Assembly (NCBI RefSeq): GCF_017813395.1
Contig: NZ_JAGIZB010000008.1
Coordinates: 62,001-126,000, forward strand
Origin: Pararoseomonas baculiformis
GTDB lineage: Bacteria > Pseudomonadota > Alphaproteobacteria > Acetobacterales > Acetobacteraceae
DNA length: 64,000 bases
Direction: 5' to 3'
Within the stretch, counting starts at the first letter, position 1. The number at the start of each line of letters is the position of its first letter. The position numbers were made by a program, and so were the translations under genes. This document shows, one piece after another, positions 18,287 to 25,959 of the stretch. The notes under the pieces are model-generated. The model was given only the letters and a program-made list of their open reading frames with translations, searched no databases and was not told where the DNA came from.

Positions 18287-19278
18287 CGCCGCCGGCCTCC
18301 GCCATCGGACAGCAGGTCCATCAGCCGACTGAAGACGCGTTCCCGCCGGTGAACAAGCGACTCAAGCGTGTCGAGCCGCGCAGCGATTTCCTCGAGCCGG
18401 TCATGCTCGCGGCCGCCACGGTCATCGGACAGGTCCCACGAATCGTTCTCTGCGGGCACGCCGACGCCGAGGTCCTCCTCAAGCTCCAACGCCGTCGCCT
18501 CGACCATCGCCGCGGTCAGAACATCCGTCTCGTCGAGCGCCGCGCCGAGCAGCACGCGGGAGCAGAGGCGGTTGATCCTGCGCGGGATTCCATCCGAATA
18601 GCGGTGGACGACGTTGAAGGCCTCATCCTCCCAGCTCGGCCGCCCATCCCACCCCACCGCGCGCATACGGTGCTCGATATAACCCTGCGTTTCATCGCGG
18701 GAGAGGCCGGCCAGGTGATAGGAGGCGAGCACGCGCTGCCGCAGCTGGTCCAGGTCGGGGCTGGCAAGCAGGCGCCGGAGCTGAGGCTGTCCGATCAGCA
18801 TGGTCTGCAGCGGCGCGACGTGACCGCCGGTAACGTTCGAAAGCATGCGCAGCTCTTCGAGCGCCGCATGAGGAAGCGCCTGCGCCTCGTCCACGATCAG
18901 GAGATGGCGGCGCCCGCCCGGAACTGCGGAGGCGCGCAGCAGCTCCGTCAGGCCGCGAAGGACAGCGGCCTTGGAGCCGTCCGACGGAACGCCGAAGGCG
19001 TCGGCGGTAAGCCGCAGGAGGTCGTCGCCCCCGACCTGGGTGGTCGCGATCCGCGCGATGGTGAAGCTGGCGGCATCCAGCTCGCTGCAGAGCCGCTCGA
19101 TGAGCGTCGTCTTTCCCGTTCCCACCTCGCCCGTAATGACGACAAAGCCCTCGCGCTGCGCGAGCCCGTAGGTCAGGTGGGCATAGGCCCGCGCATGGCC
19201 CTGGCTCGAGAAGAAGAGGCGGGCATCCGGGGTCATCAGGAACGGATGATCCCGGAGCCCGAAATGAGCGATGTGCAT
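18283..19278 (-). CDS. XrtA-associated AAA ATPase
   Basis: The 331-residue ATPase resembles GspA/ExeA-type proteins. Walker A is GEVGTGKTTLIERL near residue 50, Walker B is HLLIVDEAQALP, and sensor-like GIPRRINRLC follows. The C-terminal part is acidic then predicted helical (HDRLEEIAARLDTLESLV). Members sit in XrtA/EPS operons and may drive assembly or export, but the mechanism is unproven. I used the ATG at 19276-19278; a TTG six codons earlier is possible. Confidence 0.85.
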   Translation of the reverse strand: MHIAHFGLRDHPFLMTPDARLFFSSQGHARAYAHLTYGLAQREGFVVITGEVGTGKTTLIERLCSELDAASFTIARIATTQVGGDDLLRLTADAFGVPSDGSKAAVLRGLTELLRASAVPGGRRHLLIVDEAQALPHAALEELRMLSNVTGGHVAPLQTMLIGQPQLRRLLASPDLDQLRQRVLASYHLAGLSRDETQGYIEHRMRAVGWDGRPSWEDEAFNVVHRYSDGIPRRINRLCSRVLLGAALDETDVLTAAMVEATALELEEDLGVGVPAENDSWDLSDDRGGREHDRLEEIAARLDTLESLVHRRERVFSRLMDLLSDGGGRRR

Positions 19279-19315
19279 GGCCTGCGTGTCTCTCAAGAGC
19301 TCTTCCCCCGTTCCG

Positions 19316-21031
19316 TCAAAAGCGCTGCCGGATGGTGAAGATCACGGCGTTCTGCAACTGGTCGTCACGACCGAACCGCCGCTCGTCGCGATCGGCAAGG
19401 TCGGTGAAGCGGTTGCTGATCTGGTACTGCAGCGAGGCCGTCACTCGTTCGTTGATTCGATGCGCGATGGTTGCGCGCCCGGTGTAGAAATCGCCGTTGT
19501 TGCGCAACGCCGAGGATTCAAAAGTGCCGTACTGCGCCGAGGCGATCAGGGTCGTCACCGGCGATAGGGCGTGTGACCAGCTCAGGATAACGGAGTCGCT
19601 CTCCTGCTCGAACGCGACGTTGCCGCGGGTCGTCGAAATCGGGGTTCGCTTCTCCCGGGAGAATGACAGGGTGATGCTGTCGCGCTCCCAGGTCTGGTTC
19701 AGCGACAGGGCCGCGCGCCTGACACGGAACAGCCCGTTCTGGAGCGCGAGGCTGGAGCCAAAGCTGGAGCCAAAGGTCGCGGAGGTTGGAGAGCCGGTCA
19801 GCGTGTCCCTCGGATTCCCGAGTTCGTCCACGTCCGTGGTCGTCAGCAGATCGGCCACACGCCGGACAGCGGTAGTCAACGCGTCAGCATAGCTCGCGAA
19901 AAGCGTCGTTCGCGCGCCGAGCGACACGCGTGCGTTGATATAGGGCGAGTTATAGCCGTCGCGGTGCTGATACTGGGCCATGATCACCGTATCCGGCGAC
20001 GGGTCCAGCCGGACACCCACGCCCCAGACCGGGCCGCTCAGCCGAAAGCCCGGGGTCCCGGCATATTCCTGGTTCTCGTAGCCGCCCGTAGCCAGCACCG
20101 AGACCCCCCGGAGGACGGCATAGCGCACCTCCACTTCCCCCAGCGCGCGATGCGCGCCATCCAGCACGCCGTCGCCTGTGAAGGCCGTGCCGGTCACCCG
20201 CGCTTCCATGGCGAGCCGACCGAAGTCCTCACCCGTGCGCACGGACGCGAACCCGGTATGAGAGGTGAATTCCTGCGGCGTGAAGAAGGGGAGCCCGCCA
20301 GGCTCGAGGGAGCGGGACGTGCCACTCAGGCTGCTGTACTGGAAGGTGTAGCCCGCAAGGGCGGTGGCAAGCCCACCGAAGCGCACCAGCCCGTAGGGCG
20401 TGGCACTGAAGGCGAGGGATTGTGCACGGTCACGGCGCGGAAGGCTCGACTCCTGGTCGCCAGTGGTGCCGCCCGTGATGGATTGCACGTTGGCCGAGCC
20501 GCGAAGGTCGAGGAACAGCGTCTGGGGAACGAGCGTGACGAAGACAGAACCGTTCGCCCGATGATCCAGCCGGCTCTGGTCGCTGTCAGGCGTGTAGAGA
20601 CGCAGGCTCGGCGCGTAGAAGATGCGGCCAAGAACACGCGCGGTGTCGAGCGAAAGCAGAAAATCGGGAGTGACCGAAAACACCAGCCCCGGCTGGCGCT
20701 CCCCGTTCCCGGAAAGGACGTTGTCCGAAGCGAGGACCTGGCCCGTCACACCCGCGTCCAGGCCGACAGAGCGCTCGGGCTCGGGCCCGGGAGCTGTCAA
20801 GGACGGACTATAGGGCCCTTGGAAGAACCGTCCCTGCTGATCCGGGACCATGCCCGGGCCACCGGGCAGGCCTCCCGGAGTGACCAGGGCGACGGACCGG
20901 TCAGGGCCCGTCAGCCCCTGAGGCGCCGCGGGCGTGACGGACGCGCCATCAGCCGATGAGGGCTGCGCCAATGCAGGCGCAGCAGCCAGCATCAGCACGG
21001 GAACCGCGGCGTTTCGGAGCCAAGGCTTCAT
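19316..21031 (-). CDS. XrtA-associated outer-membrane beta-barrel protein
   Basis: The 571-residue protein starts with a clear signal peptide (MKPWLRNAAVPVLMLAAAPA, cleavage after ALA). A proline-rich linker comes next, then alternating amphipathic strands, and it ends in IFTIRQRF, the terminal Phe typical of outer-membrane barrels. It fits the TIGR03016-type PEP-CTERM-associated outer-membrane family. It probably forms a wide barrel for EPS passage or anchoring. Two bases separate it from the kinase-like gene upstream. Confidence 0.85.
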   Translation of the reverse strand: MKPWLRNAAVPVLMLAAAPALAQPSSADGASVTPAAPQGLTGPDRSVALVTPGGLPGGPGMVPDQQGRFFQGPYSPSLTAPGPEPERSVGLDAGVTGQVLASDNVLSGNGERQPGLVFSVTPDFLLSLDTARVLGRIFYAPSLRLYTPDSDQSRLDHRANGSVFVTLVPQTLFLDLRGSANVQSITGGTTGDQESSLPRRDRAQSLAFSATPYGLVRFGGLATALAGYTFQYSSLSGTSRSLEPGGLPFFTPQEFTSHTGFASVRTGEDFGRLAMEARVTGTAFTGDGVLDGAHRALGEVEVRYAVLRGVSVLATGGYENQEYAGTPGFRLSGPVWGVGVRLDPSPDTVIMAQYQHRDGYNSPYINARVSLGARTTLFASYADALTTAVRRVADLLTTTDVDELGNPRDTLTGSPTSATFGSSFGSSLALQNGLFRVRRAALSLNQTWERDSITLSFSREKRTPISTTRGNVAFEQESDSVILSWSHALSPVTTLIASAQYGTFESSALRNNGDFYTGRATIAHRINERVTASLQYQISNRFTDLADRDERRFGRDDQLQNAVIFTIRQRF

Positions 21032-21032
21032 T

Positions 21033-21947
21033 TCAAGCGCGGCTCTCGGTCAGGGGGGCATAAACACCTTCGTAGTCAACAGACCCGAAGCTGTCCTGGC
21101 TGCGCTGGCGCATCTGGTTCAGGAGAAGGTGGACCGAGGGACAGGCGCACACCATGTCGAGCGCCGCCTCCACCTGGTCGCGCTGCACCCGCTCCGCCTG
21201 CACCACGAGCATCACCTGCCCGACCACAGGTGCGAGCACGCTCGCCTCGCTGGTCGCGAGGCAGGGTGGCGTGTCGAGGAGAAGGATGCGGTCCGGCAGC
21301 GCGGCAGCGAGCCGGAGCACCGCGGCCGCAATCGTGGCGCCCTGCGGCACGGGTGGCGCGTCGGGCGGGATAACCCCGTAGGGAAGGAAACTCAGATTGG
21401 AGATCGCCGTCGGCAGCGGTGTCACGAGGGCTGGCGAGGTGCCCGCCGCGATGCTGCGAAGGCCAAGCTCCTTCTCGCAGCCGAGAAGCTCCGTGAGCGA
21501 TCCGCGCTTGCCGTCCAGATCGACGATCACCGCGGGACGGCCACCCACCCCCGCGATGCCAGCGGCGACATTCAGGGCACTGAACGTCTTGCCCTCACCC
21601 GGCATGGCGCTGGTCACGAGAACCAGCCGCGCATTGCGGCCAAGCGCGGCCGGAACCTCGCTGACGTTGCGCAGCACCTGGTGGTGGACGATGGCGATCT
21701 CCTCCACCAGCCGGCTCCTGGCCTGGTTCCGGTCGATCAGACCGGCGCGCGCCAGGCGCTCCGCATCGATGGGAGGCGGCAGCGGCTGCTGGGGCGGCAA
21801 CGGCGGCGCCGGTGGCGGTGGCACCGGCTGGCGGGCTTCCATCGCCTCGGGCCGAGGCGGCGGAACAGGCAGGACACCGCTGGTAGAGCCAAGGGCCGCG
21901 GCGGCCCGCTCAACCAGGTGGCTACGTGGCTTGGGCACACTGGTCAT
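21033..21947 (-). CDS. BY-kinase-like ATPase of EPS export (CpsD/Wzc C-terminal type)
   Basis: The 304-residue cytoplasmic protein has a proline-rich N-terminal arm (about residues 25-60) followed by an ATPase domain. Walker A is SAMPGEGKTFSALN near residue 112, the Walker A' Asp lies in AVIVDLDGKRG, and ILLLDTPPCLATS is Walker B-like. It is the separate kinase half of a Wzc system, paired with the chain-length gene that it follows by ATGA overlap. The C-terminus has only two tyrosines (SVDYEGVYAPL) instead of a cluster, so autophosphorylation may be limited. Confidence 0.87.
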   Translation of the reverse strand: MTSVPKPRSHLVERAAAALGSTSGVLPVPPPRPEAMEARQPVPPPPAPPLPPQQPLPPPIDAERLARAGLIDRNQARSRLVEEIAIVHHQVLRNVSEVPAALGRNARLVLVTSAMPGEGKTFSALNVAAGIAGVGGRPAVIVDLDGKRGSLTELLGCEKELGLRSIAAGTSPALVTPLPTAISNLSFLPYGVIPPDAPPVPQGATIAAAVLRLAAALPDRILLLDTPPCLATSEASVLAPVVGQVMLVVQAERVQRDQVEAALDMVCACPSVHLLLNQMRQRSQDSFGSVDYEGVYAPLTESRA

Positions 21948-23449
21948 GCGAGCATCCTAGAAAGGAGCCTGGGAACTGCCGCGACGAGTTCGGGGCCGCC
22001 TAGCAGCACCGCACTATACCCGGCGAACAGGAGAGAGAGCGCGCCCACGAAGAGGACCAGCGCGCCCACCCCCAGCCGGAACTGCGGGCCGGAGATCGCG
22101 CCCAGCACGGGGACGCCAAGCTCACGCAACTCATTCACATTGTAGAAGCTGCGGTCCATCAGGCTTCGGACGAAGGCGTAGAGCACCCCCACCCCGAGCC
22201 CCGCGAGCAACACGCCGGAGGCGAGCAGCGGCCGGTTCGGACTTGTCGGCACGGTCGGCACGGTCGGCGGCTCCACCACCTCCAGGCGGATCTGGTCCGC
22301 ACCGGTCCGGGCCGCGCCGGCAATCTGCAGCGCCTCGCGGCGTGCCAGCAGCTCCTCGTAGCTCTTCCGCAGCACCGAATAGTCGCGGTCGAGATTGGTG
22401 AACTCCGCCTGGAGCTGCGGAGCGCCGCGGGCCAGGGCTTCCAGCCGCTCAAACTCCTCGCCAGCGTCACGCACCTGGCGCTCCAGCGACGCAACCGCCG
22501 CTTCGGCTTCCAGCACGCGGAGTTCGACAGGCTCCCTTGCCGGGTTGGGGCGTGAGGCGCGAACGACCGATCCGCCGCCACCTCCCGCCCTCGCGAGGGC
22601 GGCGCGCGCCTCCCGGACCTCGGGATGCTGCTCGGTATAGCGGGTGCGCAGGTCGGCGAGCCTCTGCTGCAGGCCGGCCGCACGGCCATCGCCTCCCTCG
22701 ACCGTCGTCACCTGGATGGTGGCCGGGATCTCCGCCAGCTGCGCGCGAAGCATTCCACGCCGGCCTTGCGCGTCCGCCAGCTCGCCCCGCAGCACGCTCA
22801 GGCGTGTCCGCGCAGCCTCGAAGCGGGAGAGACCACCCAAGGCATCGCTTGGCAGCAGGTCGAGGTAACGGGCACGGAACTCGGCGCGGCGCCGCTCGGC
22901 CTCGCGCAGCTGCACCTCGTAATTGGCGATCTGCTGGTTCACGAAGCCGCGCGCATTCTGCATCTGCTCGCGATCATTCGAGGCCGCGCGCTCCACGAAG
23001 AGATCCAGCGTGGCCTGCACCACGGCGCGGGCTATCTGAGGATCGTGGTCCCGGTACTCGATGAGGAAAAGATTGCGGGCCTGTGGGACCAGGCGGATGG
23101 AGCGGGTCAGGCCCGTGATGATCTCTTCACGCTCAGCAACACTGGACCCGCGCATCGACAGATCCGTCCGCGAATAGATCCGCTCCAGATTCGGCCGGCT
23201 CAGCAGCGTGCGCTGCAGCGTTTCGACCTGGCTGGCAGTGGCGCCATCGACCGCGAGGCCGCGCAAGGTCTGCCCGAGAATGGCGTCCGCATCGGCGTAG
23301 ATGCGCGCGCTGGACTGGTAGCTGTCCCGTATGGCGTAGACCCCCGCCCAGCCAGCGAGGCAGACCACCCACGCGATGAGCAGCGCGGGCCAGCGGTGAC
23401 GCCAGCCCACCGTGAGATATCGGCGTATCTGTGCAAGGGGCAGCATCAT
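21944..23449 (-). CDS. XrtA-associated polysaccharide chain-length determinant (Wzz type)
   Basis: The 501-residue inner-membrane protein has one transmembrane segment near residues 20-40. A long periplasmic domain with coiled-coil helices follows (about residues 160-400, rich in Glu, Arg and Ala). A second segment with a PTSPNRPLLASGVLLAGLG proline motif lies near residue 420, and there is an additional C-terminal hydrophobic pair. It should set chain length and, with the kinase-like neighbour, form the Wzc-like copolymerase. It overlaps the genes on either side. Confidence 0.9.
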   Translation of the reverse strand: MMLPLAQIRRYLTVGWRHRWPALLIAWVVCLAGWAGVYAIRDSYQSSARIYADADAILGQTLRGLAVDGATASQVETLQRTLLSRPNLERIYSRTDLSMRGSSVAEREEIITGLTRSIRLVPQARNLFLIEYRDHDPQIARAVVQATLDLFVERAASNDREQMQNARGFVNQQIANYEVQLREAERRRAEFRARYLDLLPSDALGGLSRFEAARTRLSVLRGELADAQGRRGMLRAQLAEIPATIQVTTVEGGDGRAAGLQQRLADLRTRYTEQHPEVREARAALARAGGGGGSVVRASRPNPAREPVELRVLEAEAAVASLERQVRDAGEEFERLEALARGAPQLQAEFTNLDRDYSVLRKSYEELLARREALQIAGAARTGADQIRLEVVEPPTVPTVPTSPNRPLLASGVLLAGLGVGVLYAFVRSLMDRSFYNVNELRELGVPVLGAISGPQFRLGVGALVLFVGALSLLFAGYSAVLLGGPELVAAVPRLLSRMLA

Positions 23450-24138
23450 CAGAACCAGCCCTGTGGGATGACCAGTGTATCGCCCGGCTGCATGGGCATG
23501 TCCTGGCCGATATCACCGTCCCGGAGGAGGGACGCGAGGCGAACCGGGATGATGCGCTGCGTGCCATCCATCTCGCGACGGATGAGCTGCGCACGGTTCC
23601 CCGCCGCATAGCGCGTGAGCCCACGGGCCCCGATCATCACGTCGAGAAGCGTCATTCCCTCCCGATACGGTACAGCGAGCGGCTGGGCCGCCTCCCCGAT
23701 CACCCGCACCATCCTGGTGGACTGGCCGATGCCGTTTCGGACCATAACAGTAACATTCGGCTCCAGCACATATTTCCGCAGCCGCTCCTCAATAGCCGTT
23801 GCCAGCTGGGTCGGCGTCCGGCCGGCCGCGACAATATCGGGCACCAGCGGGGTAGAAACCCGCCCATCCGGGCGCACCGGAATTTCTGTGCTCAGTTCAG
23901 GAGCGCGATATACAAAGATACCGAGCATGTCGCCCGGACCAATGATATAGTCAGGCGCCTGAGCCCCAGCCGTATTTGTAGCCTGCACCGAAACCGGTGG
24001 CGGGACCGATGGCGCGCATCCCGTCACGAGCACCAGAGCAAGTGTCGCTACGCTATACACCCAGCGGGACGAGCACGCACGACCAAAATACGAGATCGTG
24101 AGCTGTTTTCGGTCGGGAAGTGGATAGCGAACCGACAT
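23449..24138 (-). CDS. EPS export outer-membrane lipoprotein (Wza type)
   Basis: The 229-residue protein has a hydrophobic segment ending in LVTGCAPS, a lipobox with the lipid-modified Cys near residue 41, preceded by an unusually long polar N-terminus. DYIIGPGDMLGIFVY opens the polysaccharide-export domain, and SLBB-like repeats follow (VRVIGEAAQPLAVPYREG). It should form the Wza-like exit channel. It is the first gene of the minus-strand EPS operon, reading out of the palindrome-containing divergent region. GGAGGG lies about 10 bases before the ATG. Confidence 0.9.
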   Translation of the reverse strand: MSVRYPLPDRKQLTISYFGRACSSRWVYSVATLALVLVTGCAPSVPPPVSVQATNTAGAQAPDYIIGPGDMLGIFVYRAPELSTEIPVRPDGRVSTPLVPDIVAAGRTPTQLATAIEERLRKYVLEPNVTVMVRNGIGQSTRMVRVIGEAAQPLAVPYREGMTLLDVMIGARGLTRYAAGNRAQLIRREMDGTQRIIPVRLASLLRDGDIGQDMPMQPGDTLVIPQGWF

Positions 24139-24583
24139 GATGACCAGCCCTCCAAAGAATGGCGCGAACCTAAGCTCACCCCCGTAGATCGGGCAATCGA
24201 TTTGATGTCAACATAGGTTTAGGACAACTAACGCCTTGTTGAGGATAGGATCCTAGTCACGATCTGCTTCTCACATAATCGTGTATGAAACTCAGGATAT
24301 AACACGCATTACGAGAGATAATCGTTTCGATCACACGTCCTACGCGCATCTCTTGCGCGGTCTGATTGATGTGTGATATCACATTCTCGTTGCAAAGAAA
24401 CCGGGCAGAATTGTAAGGAAAATCGCGTCGGCAAAATTTACATAATAAAAGTTAACATGTTTTCTCCGCGACGGTTCACTTTACACTAGCCTTCCGGAGC
24501 GGCTTCGGTCCGTATTCGCCCGCATGTTCAACCCGGCTGCCTCACCCCCCAGAGGCAGCGGTTCCGAGCATCGGAGCCAAGCC
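24139..24583. promoter_or_regulatory. AT-rich divergent promoter region of the two EPS operons
   Basis: This 445-bp stretch lies between two divergent EPS operons and is far more AT-rich than its surroundings, especially 24230-24490. It holds the perfect palindrome at 24372-24383 and an imperfect one, TTGATGTCAA, at 24202-24211. Near the plus-strand gene, TTAACA (about 24454) and TTCACT or TACACT (about 24477-24488) are possible promoter hexamers, but spacing is imperfect. No gene is supported. Confidence 0.6.
24372..24383. promoter_or_regulatory. perfect 12-bp palindrome, candidate Crp-type operator
   Basis: TGTGATATCACA reads identically on both strands. Its half-sites TGTGA and TCACA match those of Crp-type regulators, but the gap is 2 bases instead of the usual 6. 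It lies about 235 bp upstream of the export gene and 200 bp upstream of the sugar transferase. Confidence 0.45.
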
Positions 24584-25918
24584 ATGACAAGCTTCTTCGG
24601 CCACAGCATCCGTCTTGAGATACTGGGCCTTTTTCTGGTTGAGGCCATTGCATTCTTTCTCCTTTCCTATCTCGTCCTCACGGGCGGTGGGTCTCGCCTG
24701 GAGGTTCCTGGCCAGGCGAATGCAGCCCTCGTAGCCGCTCTCCTGGCGATCAGCGCCGGTCTCGCCTCGGGAGTCAGCGGGCTTTACCAGCCCGCCACCT
24801 GGCTCCGCTTCGGGCGGGTCCTGACCGGAAGCGTGATCGCCGCACTGCTGCTCCTCGCCGTAGCCGAGATGCTGCCGCCGCTGGTGCTGCTGGAGCCCGC
24901 ATCGCGGCTGGAGAGCGCCCTCGCCATCCTTGCTCTCTTCACCGTCGCAGTCGTGATGAGCCGCTTGCTGCTTCTGGCCGGCACGCGGCAGGGCATGTTC
25001 CGCCGGCGGATCCTCCTGCTCCAGGGGGATGGAAGCGCCGCGAGCCGTTGGCCTGCCGAGGACCCGTTCCTTGAGGTCATCCCGGTGCCGGTGCGCAACC
25101 TGCTGGAGGGTGACACCACGGTATTGGCCAGGCTGCAGCAGAGCCGCCCCTGGATGGTGGTGGCGGATCAGCCCGATCAGCTGCCGGGCGGCTTGCGGAA
25201 CAGCATCGCCTCCCAGGGCGTGCCGGTGGTGGACGCATCCGAGTTCTGGGAGCGCCGGCTCGGGCGGCTGGACATCGCATCCCTTCCCCCGGAGTGGCTC
25301 AAAAGCGCCCGCATCCATCATGAGACCCGAATCGAGTGCGCCCTGCGCCGGGTGCTGGACCTCGTGGTCGGGATCTCGCTTCTCCTGCTGACCCTTCCGC
25401 TCATCCTGATCACCGCCGTCGCGATCAAGCTCGAGACTCCCGGGCCCATCCTCTACCGGCAGGAGCGTGTTGGTCTGAATGGCCGCCGCTTCACCCTGTT
25501 CAAGCTGCGCAGCATGGTCGCCGACGCCGAGGCGGGAGGCGCCCCACGCTGGGCGACCAAGGGCGATTCGCGCGTGACGCGGGTCGGGCGGATCATCCGG
25601 CTCTGCCGCATCGATGAGCTGCCGCAGATCCTTAACGTGCTGCGCGGTGACATGGCCCTGGTCGGTCCGCGCCCGGAGCGCCCGGCATTCGTGGCACAGC
25701 TCGAGCAGGTCATCCCGCATTATGCCGAGCGCGCCATGGTCAAGCCGGGCGTCACCGGCTGGGCACAGGTGAACTTCCCCTATGGCAGCTCGGTCGAGGA
25801 CGCGCGCGAGAAGCTTGCCTATGACCTATATTATGTGAAGCGCCGTTCCCTGTTCCTCGACCTGCTCATTGTGGTCGCCACCGTTCGCGTCGTCCTCTTC
25901 CAGGAGGGGTCGCGATGA
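24584..25918 (+). CDS. XrtA-associated initiating sugar transferase (undecaprenyl-phosphate type)
   Basis: The 444-residue enzyme starts EPS synthesis by moving a sugar-1-phosphate onto undecaprenyl phosphate. About four transmembrane segments lie in residues 10-135 and one near 265. The C-terminal catalytic domain shows PGPILYRQERVGLNGRRF, LFKLRSMVADAEA, CRIDELPQILNVLRGDMALV, GPRPERP and KPGVTGWAQV. I chose the ATG at 24584 because GGAG lies 7 bases upstream; the ATG at 24524 has none. It is the first gene of the plus-strand operon, followed by prsK after a 14-codon bridging frame. Confidence 0.9.
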   Translation: MTSFFGHSIRLEILGLFLVEAIAFFLLSYLVLTGGGSRLEVPGQANAALVAALLAISAGLASGVSGLYQPATWLRFGRVLTGSVIAALLLLAVAEMLPPLVLLEPASRLESALAILALFTVAVVMSRLLLLAGTRQGMFRRRILLLQGDGSAASRWPAEDPFLEVIPVPVRNLLEGDTTVLARLQQSRPWMVVADQPDQLPGGLRNSIASQGVPVVDASEFWERRLGRLDIASLPPEWLKSARIHHETRIECALRRVLDLVVGISLLLLTLPLILITAVAIKLETPGPILYRQERVGLNGRRFTLFKLRSMVADAEAGGAPRWATKGDSRVTRVGRIIRLCRIDELPQILNVLRGDMALVGPRPERPAFVAQLEQVIPHYAERAMVKPGVTGWAQVNFPYGSSVEDAREKLAYDLYYVKRRSLFLDLLIVVATVRVVLFQEGSR

Positions 25919-25959
25919 GCGCCGCCCGCCGCTTCGGTGCTGAGCTGCAGCACTCATGA
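25915..25959 (+). CDS. 14-codon bridging frame between sugar transferase and prsK
   Basis: An ATGA overlap opens this frame at the stop of the sugar transferase, and another ATGA closes it at the start of prsK. GAGGGG precedes it by about 5 bases. It more likely passes ribosomes to prsK than makes a functional peptide. Confidence 0.25.
   Translation: MSAARRFGAELQHS

Noticed and set aside
24139-24583. Sigma-54 (-24/-12) promoter for PrsR
   Set aside because: I scanned this and other intergenic regions for a GG-N10-GC pattern with TGGCAC/TTGC character and found none that fits.
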